DNA of 64,000 bases from Anaeromyxobacter sp. (lineage in GTDB: Bacteria; Myxococcota; Myxococcia; Myxococcales; Anaeromyxobacteraceae): assembly GCA_016718565.1 (NCBI GenBank), contig JADKCZ010000005.1, positions 1 to 64,000 of the forward strand. Direction: 5' to 3'. Below are positions 9,801 through 17,274 of this stretch, in pieces (position 1 is the first letter of the stretch; each line of letters opens with the position of its first letter). The notes beneath the pieces were generated by a model. The model saw only the letters and a program-made list of their open reading frames with translations. It was not told where the DNA came from and made no database searches. The position numbers and the translations under genes are program-made.

Positions 9801-11801
9801 ATAGACCGCCCGCACGCGGTACCAGTACGGCGTGTCCGCGGCGAGGCCGGCGTCGAGGTGCGACGTGGCGGTGCCCGCAACGGTGACCTGGTCGGCGTAC
9901 CCGGTGGTGGCCGAGGTCCCGCTCCGCTCCACGACGAAGCTGGTCTGGCCCACGTAGCCGGGGCTCCAGGCGAGGAGGATCTCGGTCGGACCCTGTGCGT
10001 TGGCGGTGACGCCGAACGGAGGCGCCGGGAACCAGGTGGTGGCGGTGGCCGGATTGGAGGGCACCGAGGTGCCGAAGGGATAGACCGCCCGCACGCGGTA
10101 CCAGTACGGCGTGTCCGCGGCGAGGCCAGCGTCGAGGTGCGACGTGGCGGTGCCGGGAACCGTGACCAGGTCGGCGTACCCGGTGGTGGCCGAGGTGCTG
10201 CTCCGCTCCACGACGAAGCTGGTCTGGCCCACGGAGCCGGGGCTCCAGGCGAGGAGGATCTCGGTCGGGCTCTGCGCGTTGGCGTAGGCGCCGTACGGAG
10301 GCGCCGGTGTCCAGGTGAGGGCGGTGACCGGGTCGGAGGGCACTGAGGTGCCGTAGGGATAGACCGCCCGCACGCGGTACCAGTACGGCGTGTAAGCGGC
10401 GAGGCCGGCGTCGAGGTGCGACGTGGCGGTGCCGGGGACGGTGACCAGGTGGGCGTAGCCGGTGGTGGCCGAGGTGCTGCTCCGCTCCACGACGAAGCCG
10501 GTCTGGCCCACGTAGCTGGGGCTCCAGGCCAGGAGGATCTCGGTCGGACCCTGCGCGTTGGCGGTGATGCCGAACGGAGGCGCCGGGGTCCAGGTGGTGG
10601 CGGTGACCGGATTGGAGGGCACAGAGGTGCCGTAGGGATAGACCGCCCGCACGCGGTACCAGTACGGCGTGTCCGCGGCGAGGCCGGCGTCGAGGTGCGA
10701 CGTGGCGGTGCCCGCGACGGTGACCAGGTCGGCGTACCCGGTGGTGGCCGAGGTGCTGCTCCGCTCCACGACGAAGCCGGTCTGGCCCACGTAGCTCGGG
10801 CTCCAGGCGAGGAGGATCTCGGTCGGGCTCTGCGCGTTGGCGGTGGCGCCGAACGGAGGCGCCGGGGTCCAGGTGGTGGCGGTGGCCGGGCTGGAGGGCG
10901 CGGAGCTGCCGTAGGGATAGACCGCCCGCACGCGGTACCAGTACGGCGTGTCCGCGGCGAGGCCGGCGTCGAGGTGCGACGTGGCGGTGCCCGCGACGGT
11001 GACCAGGTCGGCGTACCCGGTGGTGGCCGAGGTGCTGCTCCGCTCCACGACGAAGCCGGTCTGGCCCACGTAGCTCGGGCTCCAGGCGAGGAGGATCTCG
11101 GTCGGGCTCTGCGCGTTGGCGATGGCGGCGACCGGAGGCGCCGGGGTCCAGGTGGTGGCGGTGGCCGGATTGGAGGGCACTGAGCTGCCGTAGGGATAGA
11201 CCGCCCGCACGCGGTACCAGTACGGCGTGTCCGCGGCGAGGCCGGTGTCGAGGTGCGACGTGGCGGTGCCGGGGACGGTGACCAGGTCGGCGTACCCTGT
11301 GGTGACCGAGGTGCTGCTCCGCTCCACGACGAAGCCGGTCTGGCCCACCGAGCCTGGGCTCCAGGCCAGGAGGATCTCGGTCGGGCTCTGCGCGTTGGCG
11401 TTCAACGCCACCGGCGGGGCGGGCACTTCGGTCTGGGTGGTGGCGTAGACCACGTTCGAGTACGGCGAGACTCCGTGCGCGTTGAAGGCGCGCACCCGGT
11501 ACCAGGAGGCGGTGCCTGGAGCGAGTCCCGAGTCAGCCCAGCTCGTCGCGCCTGCGGCGAGGCTCGCGACCTCGGCGAACCCGCTCGAGGAGGAGGTGCC
11601 GCTTCGCTCGACGGTGAACCCGGTCTCGTCGCTCGACAGGTCCGACCAGGCCAGTGCGATGGACGTCGCCGACACCGCCTGGGCCGTGAGGCCGCCCGGA
11701 GCCAGGGGCGGATCCCCGGCTGAACCACCGCCCCCGCCACCACCGCCGCACCCCGACTGCACTGCTGCGACGAGCACCGCGAGCACGAAGGTCCGCTTCA
11801 T
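3891..11801 (-). CDS. Giant RHS/YD-repeat lipoprotein with teneurin-like domain order
   Basis: The 2,636-residue protein begins with a lipoprotein signal (LVAAVQSGC, then a Gly-rich linker). In order it has: seven fibronectin type III domains (about 27-680), the last six near-identical; a carboxypeptidase regulatory-like domain (about 734-800); a region carrying DLDADGDGQAD; about five NHL-type blocks with repeated IADTGNHxVR motifs (about 1270-1590); YD/RHS repeats (about 1600-2430); and the RHS core with GLTHFDARDYDAATGRFLTR (about 2430-2455). A 160-residue Cys- and Pro-rich tail closes it. RHS shells encapsulate a C-terminal cargo, often a toxin, or act in adhesion. The tail matches no toxin fold I know, and the gene downstream is a convergent HD protein, so no immunity gene is visible. 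The ATG at 11801 (GGGGGGAGCC upstream) is chosen because the lipobox follows it directly. Confidence 0.9.
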   Translation of the reverse strand: MKRTFVLAVLVAAVQSGCGGGGGGGGSAGDPPLAPGGLTAQAVSATSIALAWSDLSSDETGFTVERSGTSSSSGFAEVASLAAGATSWADSGLAPGTASWYRVRAFNAHGVSPYSNVVYATTQTEVPAPPVALNANAQSPTEILLAWSPGSVGQTGFVVERSSTSVTTGYADLVTVPGTATSHLDTGLAADTPYWYRVRAVYPYGSSVPSNPATATTWTPAPPVAAIANAQSPTEILLAWSPSYVGQTGFVVERSSTSATTGYADLVTVAGTATSHLDAGLAADTPYWYRVRAVYPYGSSAPSSPATATTWTPAPPFGATANAQSPTEILLAWSPSYVGQTGFVVERSSTSATTGYADLVTVAGTATSHLDAGLAADTPYWYRVRAVYPYGTSVPSNPVTATTWTPAPPFGITANAQGPTEILLAWSPSYVGQTGFVVERSSTSATTGYAHLVTVPGTATSHLDAGLAAYTPYWYRVRAVYPYGTSVPSDPVTALTWTPAPPYGAYANAQSPTEILLAWSPGSVGQTSFVVERSSTSATTGYADLVTVPGTATSHLDAGLAADTPYWYRVRAVYPFGTSVPSNPATATTWFPAPPFGVTANAQGPTEILLAWSPGYVGQTSFVVERSGTSATTGYADQVTVAGTATSHLDAGLAADTPYWYRVRAVYPYGTSVPSDPATATTGPGPTLPPDPSTVASAIDPSVATDFHESTRFLSSGPSPIQTGVADGTIDPDRAAVLRGQVRRSDGAPASGATIAVLGHPELGQTLSRADGRYDLVVNGGGPLTVSCSMAGFLPAQRQVEVPWKTFVAVPDMVLLGLDPVSTVVQLGSSTPIQVARGSVVADGSGTRQATLLVPAGTAASLVLPGGATIPLDSLTVRATEYTVGTSGPDAMPAHLPPSSGYTYAVELSADEALAAGAVDVRFDRPLPFYVEDFLGFPVGSAVPAGYLDRERGLWIASQNGRVVRILAITGGRADLDADGDGQADAPSALAALGVSDAEREQLASLYPRPPTQLWRVPVAHFTPWDCNWPYGPPPDAEPPAQPPPQGDDTDDEFTIECASLVEAQNQVLGEAVPIPGTPYALHYQSDRAPARLGARSFVISLTGGQVPPSLAWILLRVTVAGQIFEREYAPAPNLTHVFTWDGLDAYRRPIQGAQSAQVTIFYGYPAFYYPVPADFSAAFARFSPNRLSPVQARMAVVLSQRFRQVVRASAAFAQPVAGWSLDVHHAVDPDVGLLLGDGGRRSLQTAGNPLRGVATVAGASWCDHPSPDGTPATQVCLRTPYGLGFGADGRSYFIADTGHCVVRLVDGVGLATTEAGYEDACGYLGDGGLAWMTPLNHPTGGLVTDSGGLIVDRLNHRIRAVDWDGIIRTAVGTGVPGFSGDGGPAEAAQLNLPRAAAMAPDGSLYLADSGNHRVRRVSPGGLIETVAGTGVAAYGGDGGSGRSATLSTPSGLAIGPDGSVLIADTGNQAVRRLRPDGVLVTVAGGNGRGLDGDGGPATLARLDGPQGVAVASDGTLFIADTGNHAIRVVSSDGLIRTLAGTGVAGSAGDGGLARNAALSGPASIALAGDGSVYVADTGNDRIRRIANVVSDTAISGSVASADGSQRYQFDLYGRHVRTIWTATGAVRHEFGYDAEGRLVSVADGDGNLTALERDPAGRPTAIVAPNGQRTLLGVNGQGLLESITRPGGEATRFGYAPGGLLTSVTDPADQVRSFLYDPVGRLIRDVGPSGDFLALARTTRTSGFEVATSTGAGPLARLGVTLPAAGGSVRTDAGADGRVLTQAVAPDGTRTVTRPDGTTITTVLGPDPRFGVQSPIVVEQTIRTPAGLVNTYRRELTVTPAPAGDPVGYTALHSVRSVNGRRFTLEEDAVRRQAIATSAGGRTIVVDYDAQGRVVRRQRGDLAPTGYARDWRGRVASVTRGEGLGARQHVMSYDAGGFLESLAYPDGAQVGYRHDASGRVIGQVFPDGREAAFGRDPRGRVVSYAPPGRPAQGLVFGADGLLVAQTLPDVGQGVATLALERGVDGLPLRRTLADGTTVDLTHDAARRLVRKVAGADQVAITYHPTSGLLASITRTGAGSLSFAYDGFLRTRTAWQGPVPGGVTLAFDGDFRVTSQTVDGTPPVAFGYDADGLLTSAGALTVSRSATNGLPVAAAIGDVAETWLSSAFGEPVERRVSFRGGELYAASYVFDALGRVTLRTEAVLGEPPEVTALAYDPAGRLREVTRDGTIVASYTFDENGNRVAASGPSGGTAASYDARDQLLSHGAATFGWTPNGQLARRTEGGSTTTYAYDAFGALTGVSRAGAPTVQYLVDGVGLRIGRLVGGVLVQGFVHDAGRRVIAELDGAGQVVSRFVRGVGRGAPDYMVRGGRTYRIVSDHVGSPRLVVDVASGAVAQRLEFGPFGEVLLDTSPGFQPFGFAGGLLDPDTGLTHFDARDYDAATGRFLTRDPLGPASGGANAYLYAFGDPVSWVDRSGRVDASWNGDADYMDEVPPGTVERIEDPETGDYREVGKTEDGVDFDRSCYAGTCTEVIWDDKSKTSGETQYSSDCEGAGCGDSRERNARAQEQMEDIDPSQPGPAPPAPPPAPPSPPSPGQPGSSPGSGSPGGGAAGAGVCSMNIWRDSNGNVIARVAVPQ
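9750..11423 (-). repeat. Six tandem 279-bp repeats encoding FN3 domains
   Basis: The same sequence, beginning TAGACCGCCCGCACGCGGTA on the plus strand, recurs at 9802, 10081, 10360, 10639, 10918 and 11197, an exact 279-bp period. Each unit encodes 93 residues starting PAPP and containing SPTEILLAWSP and YWYRVRAVYP. Units differ at only a few positions. Such homogeneity indicates recent expansion or continuing homogenisation, and the copy number may vary between strains. Confidence 0.95.
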
Positions 11802-12022
11802 GGCTCCCCCCTCGGCGAGGCGGGCACCCCCGCATCGCGCCGGGAAGCAGGCGATGCGACGGCTCGGTCGACAGGCCTCGCCTGCCTGACATGCACCCAC
11901 AGGATGCGACCGTCGAAGGGAGCAGGACGACAGGCATCGCGGGGACCCCCACGGGGGTGCGGCGAGGGTGCCAGGCAGCCGGAGCGCACCCCCCGTGTCC
12001 GTCCCACCTCGATCCTCCAGCC

Positions 12023-13486
12023 ATGAAGACCAGCGCCCGCCTCACCTACGAGTCCCTCCGCTTCGACCAGCCCGCCGCCGCCCACCTGGTGATCACGCTC
12101 ACCGCGCCGCCGCTCGACCCGGCCGCCAGGCGCCCGCCGGTGTGCGTCCTCCCGGTCATCGACGTCTCCGGCTCCATGCAGGGCGAGAAGCTGCAGCAGG
12201 CCAAGCTGTCGGTGCTGAAGCTCATCGACCACCTGGGGCCGCAGGACCGCTGCGGCGTGGTGGTCTTCTCCACCGAGGTCCGCGTGGTCGCCCCGCCGGT
12301 GGAGATGGCGCCGGCGGCCAAGGCGGACCTCAAGCTCAGGGTGGGGGACCTCGACGCCGACGCGCAGACCAACCTCTCCGGCGGGATGCTGGCGGGGCTG
12401 GAGCTCGGCAACCTGGCGCTCCTGCCCGCGGGGATGCTGGTCCGCGTCATCCTCTTCACCGACGGCCTCGCCAACCAGGGGGTGGCCACCACCTCGGAGC
12501 GGCTCCTGCCGCTGCTCGACGCCCACCGCGGCCGCGCCACGCTCTCGGCCTTCGGCTACGGGGACGACGCCGACCAGGAGCTGCTCTCCGACCTGGCCAG
12601 GCGCGGCGCCGGCAACTACGCCTTCGTCGCCACGCCGGACGACGCGGTGAGCGCCTTCGCCCGTGAGCTGGGGGGCCTCCTCTCCACCTACGCCACCGGC
12701 CTCGAGGTGCGGGTGGTGCCCGCCCCGGGCACGGTGGTCACCTCCGTGCTCTCCGACGTGGACGCCTCCGAGGCGGCCGGCGCCGTCGTGCTGCGGATGG
12801 ACGACATCCTGGCCGAGGAGGAGCGCCACCTGGTCCTCCGGGTGGGGCTGCCGGCCTGCCGCGAGCCCGCCACCGTGCCGGCCTTCCAGGTGGAGGGGCG
12901 CTACGCGCTGGTGGTTGGGGGCGCCCTGGCGCAGCAGACCTTCGCCTGCGCCGTGCAGGTGGACCGGGTCGAGCCGCCGCTCGCCCAGGCCAGGCCCGAC
13001 CAGGCGCTCGACCTCATCGTGGCCCAGGCCGAGCTGCTGCGGGCCCAGCTCGACGCCGAGGTGCGCGCCCGCCGCGGCGACTACCAGGGCGCGGTGAGCT
13101 GCCTCTTCCAGGCCTCCTTGAGCTTCGAGGATCGCGGCCACGCCTCGGTGGCCTCCGCGGCGCGCGCCATGGGCGAGCGGATGCGGGACGAGGCCTCCTT
13201 CGACCTGAGCGCCGCCCACCGCAAGAGCATGCAGGCGGGGCTCGCGCGCGCCTCCTCCAGCGAGCTCGAGGGCGAGGCCAAGGCGCGGCTGCGCCAGATG
13301 GGGAAGAAGTTCTCGACGAGGGCCCAGGACGAGATGGACGACTCCTTCGGCGGATCCAGGCGGGGGCCGCAGGCGCCGCCCCAGGGCGACGGCGCCGCGC
13401 CGCGTCCGCCGGGCGCCGGCCCCACGCCGCCCCCGGGGAGCACGGGGCCCGCTGGCGTGAGCCGGCGCCGCTCGAAGCGCTGGTGA
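12023..13486 (+). CDS. von Willebrand factor A domain protein
   Basis: The 487-residue protein carries a VWA domain from about residue 35 to 215. The MIDAS metal site is intact: DVSGSMQGEKL (DxSxS) near residue 49, a Thr in DAQTNLSGGM, and FTDGLANQG. It continues with a beta-rich segment and a helical C-terminal region, then ends in a Pro/Gly-rich tail rich in Arg. There is no signal peptide, so it is probably cytoplasmic. VWA proteins bind partners through a metal ion, often with an ATPase, but none is adjacent. The ATG at 12023 is chosen because the sequence above it is not conserved-looking; upstream lies the divergent RHS gene. A Zn-ribbon gene follows after 16 bp, suggesting co-transcription. 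Confidence 0.85.
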   Translation: MKTSARLTYESLRFDQPAAAHLVITLTAPPLDPAARRPPVCVLPVIDVSGSMQGEKLQQAKLSVLKLIDHLGPQDRCGVVVFSTEVRVVAPPVEMAPAAKADLKLRVGDLDADAQTNLSGGMLAGLELGNLALLPAGMLVRVILFTDGLANQGVATTSERLLPLLDAHRGRATLSAFGYGDDADQELLSDLARRGAGNYAFVATPDDAVSAFARELGGLLSTYATGLEVRVVPAPGTVVTSVLSDVDASEAAGAVVLRMDDILAEEERHLVLRVGLPACREPATVPAFQVEGRYALVVGGALAQQTFACAVQVDRVEPPLAQARPDQALDLIVAQAELLRAQLDAEVRARRGDYQGAVSCLFQASLSFEDRGHASVASAARAMGERMRDEASFDLSAAHRKSMQAGLARASSSELEGEAKARLRQMGKKFSTRAQDEMDDSFGGSRRGPQAPPQGDGAAPRPPGAGPTPPPGSTGPAGVSRRRSKRW

Positions 13487-13502
13487 GGAGGGGGGAGCAG
13501 AC

Positions 13503-13697
13503 ATGACCGAGCCCCAGCCCTGCGGCGACCCGACCTGCGACACCTGCCTCCCGCCCGGGGAGCGCTGCCCCGTGTGCGGCGCGCTCCACGCGGGAGGCGC
13601 GGTGCCCTACTGCTCCCTCGAGTGCGCCCTGGCCGGCGGCGCCGCCGAGCCTGAGCCCGACTGCGACCCGGAGTCGCACGCCGACCCAGTTCGTTGA
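13503..13697 (+). CDS. Small cysteine-rich (zinc-ribbon-like) protein
   Basis: This 64-residue protein holds cysteines in CGDPTCDTCLPPGERCPVC and a later CSLEC pair, spaced as in small zinc ribbons or treble clefs. The start is supported by a strong ribosome site (GAGGAGGGGGGAG) just before the ATG and by its position 16 bp after the VWA gene. It may be a metal-binding accessory to the VWA protein. The acidic C-terminus (EPEPDCDPESHADP) is probably unstructured. I do not recognise a named family. Confidence 0.65.
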   Translation: MTEPQPCGDPTCDTCLPPGERCPVCGALHAGGAVPYCSLECALAGGAAEPEPDCDPESHADPVR

Positions 13698-13722
13698 CCG
13701 ACGGATGTTCATCCGTCATAGT
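13694..13722 (+). promoter_or_regulatory. Promoter with an 18-bp palindromic operator in its spacer
   Basis: A -35 box TTGACC (13694-13699) and a -10-like box CATAGT (13717-13722) are separated by exactly 17 bp. Almost the whole spacer is a perfect palindrome, GACGGATG-TT-CATCCGTC (13700-13717). A dyad between -35 and -10 is the classic layout for a TetR-family or similar repressor. The likely target is the acidic protein gene starting at 13822. No repressor gene is adjacent. Confidence 0.6.
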
Positions 13723-13821
13723 GGACGCACCATCCAGATGGGACGAGGGCCGCGGCCCGGCGACTCCCAGCCAACTCCGGCGCAAGCCGGCTCGGTGGCA
13801 ATGCCGCGCGATGGAGCCCCG

Positions 13822-14607
13822 ATGCCCAAGCCCCGTGTCTCGCCCCGCGTCTCGCGCCGTGCCCCAGGCCCCGCCGAAGGGCTGTTCGACCCCGTGGAGC
13901 TCGAGATCCTGAAGCGGTACTTCGGGCTCGAGACCAGGCTCGAACGCGCCCAGCTCCTCGAGGACGCCAAGGACCTGGAGGAGGAGGACGAGGAGCGCCC
14001 GGGCAGGGCGGCCGCGGCCTTCGGCGTCCGGCTGGAGGAGGTCTCGCTCGACGCCGACCACCAGGACCCGGCCCTGGCCCGTGCGGTGGCGCGCCTCTGC
14101 CTGCACGTCGTCGGCCGCCGGCCCGCGGCGCGCGCCGGCGCGTCGCCGCTCGACACGCTGGCCCGCGCCGGCGACGACCAGACGCCCGAGCAGGCGCCCT
14201 ACGACGCGCCGCTCCTCTTCACCATCGACTGGGCGATGCTGAGCTGGCCCGAGTCCTACTTCGCGGTCCTCGTGCCGGGGTTCGACCGGTACGTGGTGGT
14301 GAAGACCAGCGACGAGGAGTGCATCGGCGGCCGCTGGCTGGCGCTCGGGTGGTTCGAGCGAGGCCAGGACGCGGTGACCGAGGTGGGCCGGATCATCCGC
14401 GGGTGGTGGGCCTTCGAGGCCGAGACCTCCCAGGAGCGCTGGGAGACCTTCCTCACGAAGGGGAGGATCTCCAAGGCGCTGGCGAACAGGTGGGCGGACG
14501 CGGTGTGGACGGAGGAGGAGGTGGAGGACGAAGAGGAGGAAGAGGCTGGCGACGAGGATGGGCTGGGCGAGGGCGCGGAGGCTGAGGGCTCCAAGGCGGG
14601 CGGGTGA
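13822..14607 (+). CDS. Hypothetical protein with a strongly acidic C-terminus
   Basis: The protein has about 261 residues. It contains a central globular region (LLFTIDWAMLSWPESYFAVLVPGFDRYVVV, in two parts, about residues 130-160) rich in aromatics and beta-prone, followed by GGRWLALGWFERGQDAV. It ends in a run of Glu and Asp (EEEVEDEEEEEAGDEDG). There is no signal peptide or membrane segment. The ATG at 13822 is preceded by GGAG at good spacing; an ATG at 13801 is the alternative. An upstream promoter with a palindromic operator suggests repressor control. I do not recognise the family. Confidence 0.65.
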   Translation: MPKPRVSPRVSRRAPGPAEGLFDPVELEILKRYFGLETRLERAQLLEDAKDLEEEDEERPGRAAAAFGVRLEEVSLDADHQDPALARAVARLCLHVVGRRPAARAGASPLDTLARAGDDQTPEQAPYDAPLLFTIDWAMLSWPESYFAVLVPGFDRYVVVKTSDEECIGGRWLALGWFERGQDAVTEVGRIIRGWWAFEAETSQERWETFLTKGRISKALANRWADAVWTEEEVEDEEEEEAGDEDGLGEGAEAEGSKAGG

Positions 14608-14727
14608 CCGGCGCGGCGGCGGGCAGAACCCTCCCGGTGGCAGGATCGCCCGGCATGCTCCGTCCCCAAGCGACCGTGCACGATTCGACATCATCCCGTT
14701 CGCCCCAAGCGGCCTCGCCTCCGCGAG

Positions 14728-14774
14728 GCGAAGTCGAGGGGCGCCCCTAGCCGCGGGGAGTGCCTCGACTTCGC
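14728..14774. terminator. Probable bidirectional terminator between convergent genes
   Basis: A perfect 12-bp inverted repeat, GCGAAGTCGAGG at 14728-14739 and CCTCGACTTCGC at 14763-14774, lies between genes ending at 14607 (plus) and 14834 (minus). The 23-base loop is itself partly self-complementary (GGGGCGCCCC). There is no clear U-tract, so termination is inferred from position and stem strength. Confidence 0.4.
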
Positions 14775-14833
14775 GCCTGCAGGGCAGGCGCTACGCTCGG
14801 CACGAACGGCGTTTCCGAATTCCGCTCGCCCGT

Positions 14834-15598
14834 TCAGGCCCGCACCCTCGCCAGGAACGCCCCCACCTGCTCCAGGTAGGCCTCGGCGTTCTCGGCCAGG
14901 ATGGAGTTGTGGTCCCCCTGGTCGAAGACCCTGAGCGTGGCCGACCCGCCGGCCCAGGCGGCCAGGCGTTCGGCGTGGCTCACGTCGACCAGGCCGTCGT
15001 GGCGGGTGTGGAGGATCAGCACCGGCCCACGGTAGCCGCCGAGCTTGGCCCGGTGGTCCAGGCGCGCGGTCACGGCCGCCTCGAAGGTGGCGCCGTCGAC
15101 GCCGAGCTCGCGGGGGTCCACCCGCATGAGGAGCCGCTCGAGCGGGTCGGCGATGGCGCTCTCCAGGACGAGCCCGGCCACCTGGGGGAGGCGGGCCACC
15201 GCCTCGAGGGCGAAGAGCGACCCGACCGAGCGGCCGAAGACCACCAGCTTCTCCGGCGGCCCCGCCGCCGCCAGGACCGCCGCGACGTCGTCGAGCATCC
15301 GCCCGAGCTGGGGCTCGCCGGTGGAGCCGCCATAGCCTCGGTACTCGGCCAGCAGGAGGTCCCAGCCCATCCGGTTGACGGCGTCGTCGAAGCCGCCCTG
15401 CCAGTCGGCCACCACCTCGCCGTTGCCGTGGAAGTGGACCACGGTGTGGCCCTCGGGGTCGACGCGGTGGAGCGCGCAGGCGAGCGTGGCGTCGCCGGCG
15501 TCCACGTCGAGGCGCGACCGAGGCGCCGCGGCGCGCGGGAAGAAGTAGCGCTCGGTGACGAGCGGGTGGTCGAGGAGGGCGGCGGGGGCGAGGGGCAC
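14834..15598 (-). CDS. Alpha/beta hydrolase
   Basis: About 254 residues with a complete alpha/beta hydrolase pattern: oxyanion region VVHFHGNGE, nucleophile elbow GRSVGS (GxSxG), acid in HTRHDGLVD, and catalytic His in DQGDHNS near the C-terminus. YRGYGGSTG between strands is typical of the BEM46/ABHD13-like branch, probably serine esterases or thioesterases. There is no signal peptide. No ATG fits the conserved beginning; the GTG at 15598 is chosen, with GGAGG about 14 bases upstream, so the start is uncertain. Confidence 0.75.
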   Translation of the reverse strand: MPLAPAALLDHPLVTERYFFPRAAAPRSRLDVDAGDATLACALHRVDPEGHTVVHFHGNGEVVADWQGGFDDAVNRMGWDLLLAEYRGYGGSTGEPQLGRMLDDVAAVLAAAGPPEKLVVFGRSVGSLFALEAVARLPQVAGLVLESAIADPLERLLMRVDPRELGVDGATFEAAVTARLDHRAKLGGYRGPVLILHTRHDGLVDVSHAERLAAWAGGSATLRVFDQGDHNSILAENAEAYLEQVGAFLARVRA

Positions 15599-16004
15599 GG
15601 GGAAAGTGTAGACCTGCCTCCGCCGCAGCGGCAGGTGGGCCGGGGCCGCTCCCGGGCCGCGGCCCCGGGCCGCAGCCTGGTCAGGGCGTGGCCGATCGGC
15701 CCGAGCGCGACCACCGCGCGGAGGTGAGGCCCAGCTGGCGATACAAGCCGAGGTGCACCAGGTGCCCGCCCAGCACGCGGGCCGCGACGCCCACCGGATG
15801 CTCTGGCCCGGTCGGGTGCTTCCTCGAGAACGTTCGCGGACGGGGCGGCGTCCCCGTCCCACTCCCCACAGGGCGGCTGATCAGGCCGCCAGAGGCCGCG
15901 TTCCGCCGAGATCGCAGGCCGCGCCGTGCGACCGAGCGTGGGAGCACGGCTCTTGCTTCCCGAGGGTGGAGCCAGCTGCACCCCACCACGAAGGGAAGAC
16001 ACCC
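15599..16004. other. Intergenic region (406 bp) between divergent genes
   Basis: It separates the minus-strand hydrolase from the plus-strand cupin gene and should hold both promoters. I see no convincing -35/-10 pair, palindrome or RNA gene. GAAGGGAAG just before 16005 is the cupin ribosome site. Confidence 0.5.
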
Positions 16005-16415
16005 ATGAGAGGTTTCGTCCAGGACATCGAGGCGCTCGCCATCGAGAACGCGGCGTTTCGGCAGGTGCTCTACACGGCGAAGCATTGCCAGCTCGTGCTC
16101 ATGGCGCTGAAGCCCGGGGAGGACATCGGACCGGAGGTCCACCAGCTCGATCAGTTCTTCCGCGTCGAGGAAGGCGCTGGCGAGGCCGTGCTCGACGGGG
16201 CCCGCACCGAGATCCGAGCCGGCTTCGCGGTCGTGGTTCCTGCCGGGACCAGGCACAACATCATCAACACCGGCAACGTCCCGCTGAAGCTCTACACGCT
16301 CTACGCCCCCCCGAACCATCGCGACGGCGTCGTCCACCAGACCCGCCAGGATGCCGAGGCGGACCACGAGCAGTTCGACGGGAAGACCACCGAGCAGGCG
16401 ACGCCGGCCCGCTGA
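16005..16415 (+). CDS. Cupin-domain protein
   Basis: A 136-residue single-domain cupin. The two cupin motifs are visible: GEDIGPEVHQLDQFFRVEEG (about residues 41-60) and PAGTRHNIINTG (about 82-93), with GEAVLDG between them. The candidate metal ligands are Glu/His in the first and His in the second. Small cupins of this type often bind Mn, Fe or Zn; some are isomerases or dioxygenases, others only sensors. The substrate is unknown. The ATG at 16005 has GAAGGGAAG upstream. A hydrolase gene follows after 154 bp. Confidence 0.8.
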   Translation: MRGFVQDIEALAIENAAFRQVLYTAKHCQLVLMALKPGEDIGPEVHQLDQFFRVEEGAGEAVLDGARTEIRAGFAVVVPAGTRHNIINTGNVPLKLYTLYAPPNHRDGVVHQTRQDAEADHEQFDGKTTEQATPAR

Positions 16416-16569
16416 CGGGAGCGCCCGCAGGCGCTCATCGCACCCAGGGACGGGACGCGGGGCCGAACACCGGGTACAACCATCCCGGCTCGTCGGCGCC
16501 CGCGAGCGACCCCGGCACGGTCGGGGACGGGCCTCATCCCTGCGGGCCCGCCCGCGCTGCGTCCCCACC

Positions 16570-17262
16570 ATGCCCTCCCCGCCCACCCCCCGCACCCACC
16601 GCCGCCTCACCTTCCCTCGCCCGGGCCGGCCAGTGCCGGACTACGTGAACCTCTACCGGTACGGCGCCCCCGACCAGCCGGGCCCGCTCCTGCTCTACGT
16701 GGGCGGCGCCATCACCGAGCGCCAGCACGCCGAGCGGTTCGAGTCGGCGCCGACCCCCATCCTGGAGCAGCTCGAGCTGGCCCTCACCCAGTCGCCGCTG
16801 CCCCGGCTCGACCTGGTGATCGCCCCCTCGCCGGTGGACCGCTCGGACCCCTCCGCGGTGCTCGACGACTACGAGGACTTCTTCCACGACGAGCTGCTCC
16901 CGGCCCTCGGCGGGCCGCCGCCCACGGCCATGGCCTTCGTGGGCTACTCCTTCGGCGCCCACCTGGTCACCGGCCTGGCGCTGGGCGAGGAGTCGGCCCG
17001 GGCGCTGGCCACGCTGGGAGGCGCCGGCATCGCGCAGGCGGCCCGCGCGGCCGGCCGGGTGGTGGCGAGCGGGCTCTCGGTGGTGATGTTCCACAACACG
17101 GGCGACGCCCTGCCGCCGCCGGCCACCGCGCTCGGCGCCTTCGACCCGCGCCTCAAGCCCTGGGTGATGCCGGCGCGCCCGGGCGGCCACGGGTTCGGGT
17201 CCTACGCGGCCAACGGCTCGGTCGCCGAGGCCTTCGGCTTCGCCCTCGACCTGCTGGGGTGA
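16570..17262 (+). CDS. Predicted serine esterase (alpha/beta hydrolase fold)
   Basis: The protein has 230 residues and no signal peptide. The nucleophile elbow is GYSFGAH (GxSxG, about residue 123), and GGHGFGSY near the C-terminus supplies a likely catalytic His. LLLYVGGAITERQHAE near the N-terminus would form the oxyanion region. The acid is probably the Asp in HNTGDALPPP. The substrate is unknown. It ends only 12 bp from the convergent hydrolase gene at 17275. The start ATG has weak ribosome-site support. Confidence 0.6.
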   Translation: MPSPPTPRTHRRLTFPRPGRPVPDYVNLYRYGAPDQPGPLLLYVGGAITERQHAERFESAPTPILEQLELALTQSPLPRLDLVIAPSPVDRSDPSAVLDDYEDFFHDELLPALGGPPPTAMAFVGYSFGAHLVTGLALGEESARALATLGGAGIAQAARAAGRVVASGLSVVMFHNTGDALPPPATALGAFDPRLKPWVMPARPGGHGFGSYAANGSVAEAFGFALDLLG

Positions 17263-17274
17263 CGCGCCCGCCCG

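Noticed and set aside
9750..11423. Regular 279-bp repeats as a possible CRISPR array or satellite
   Set aside because: The period is a whole number of codons and each unit encodes an FN3 domain; repeat and spacer structure is absent.
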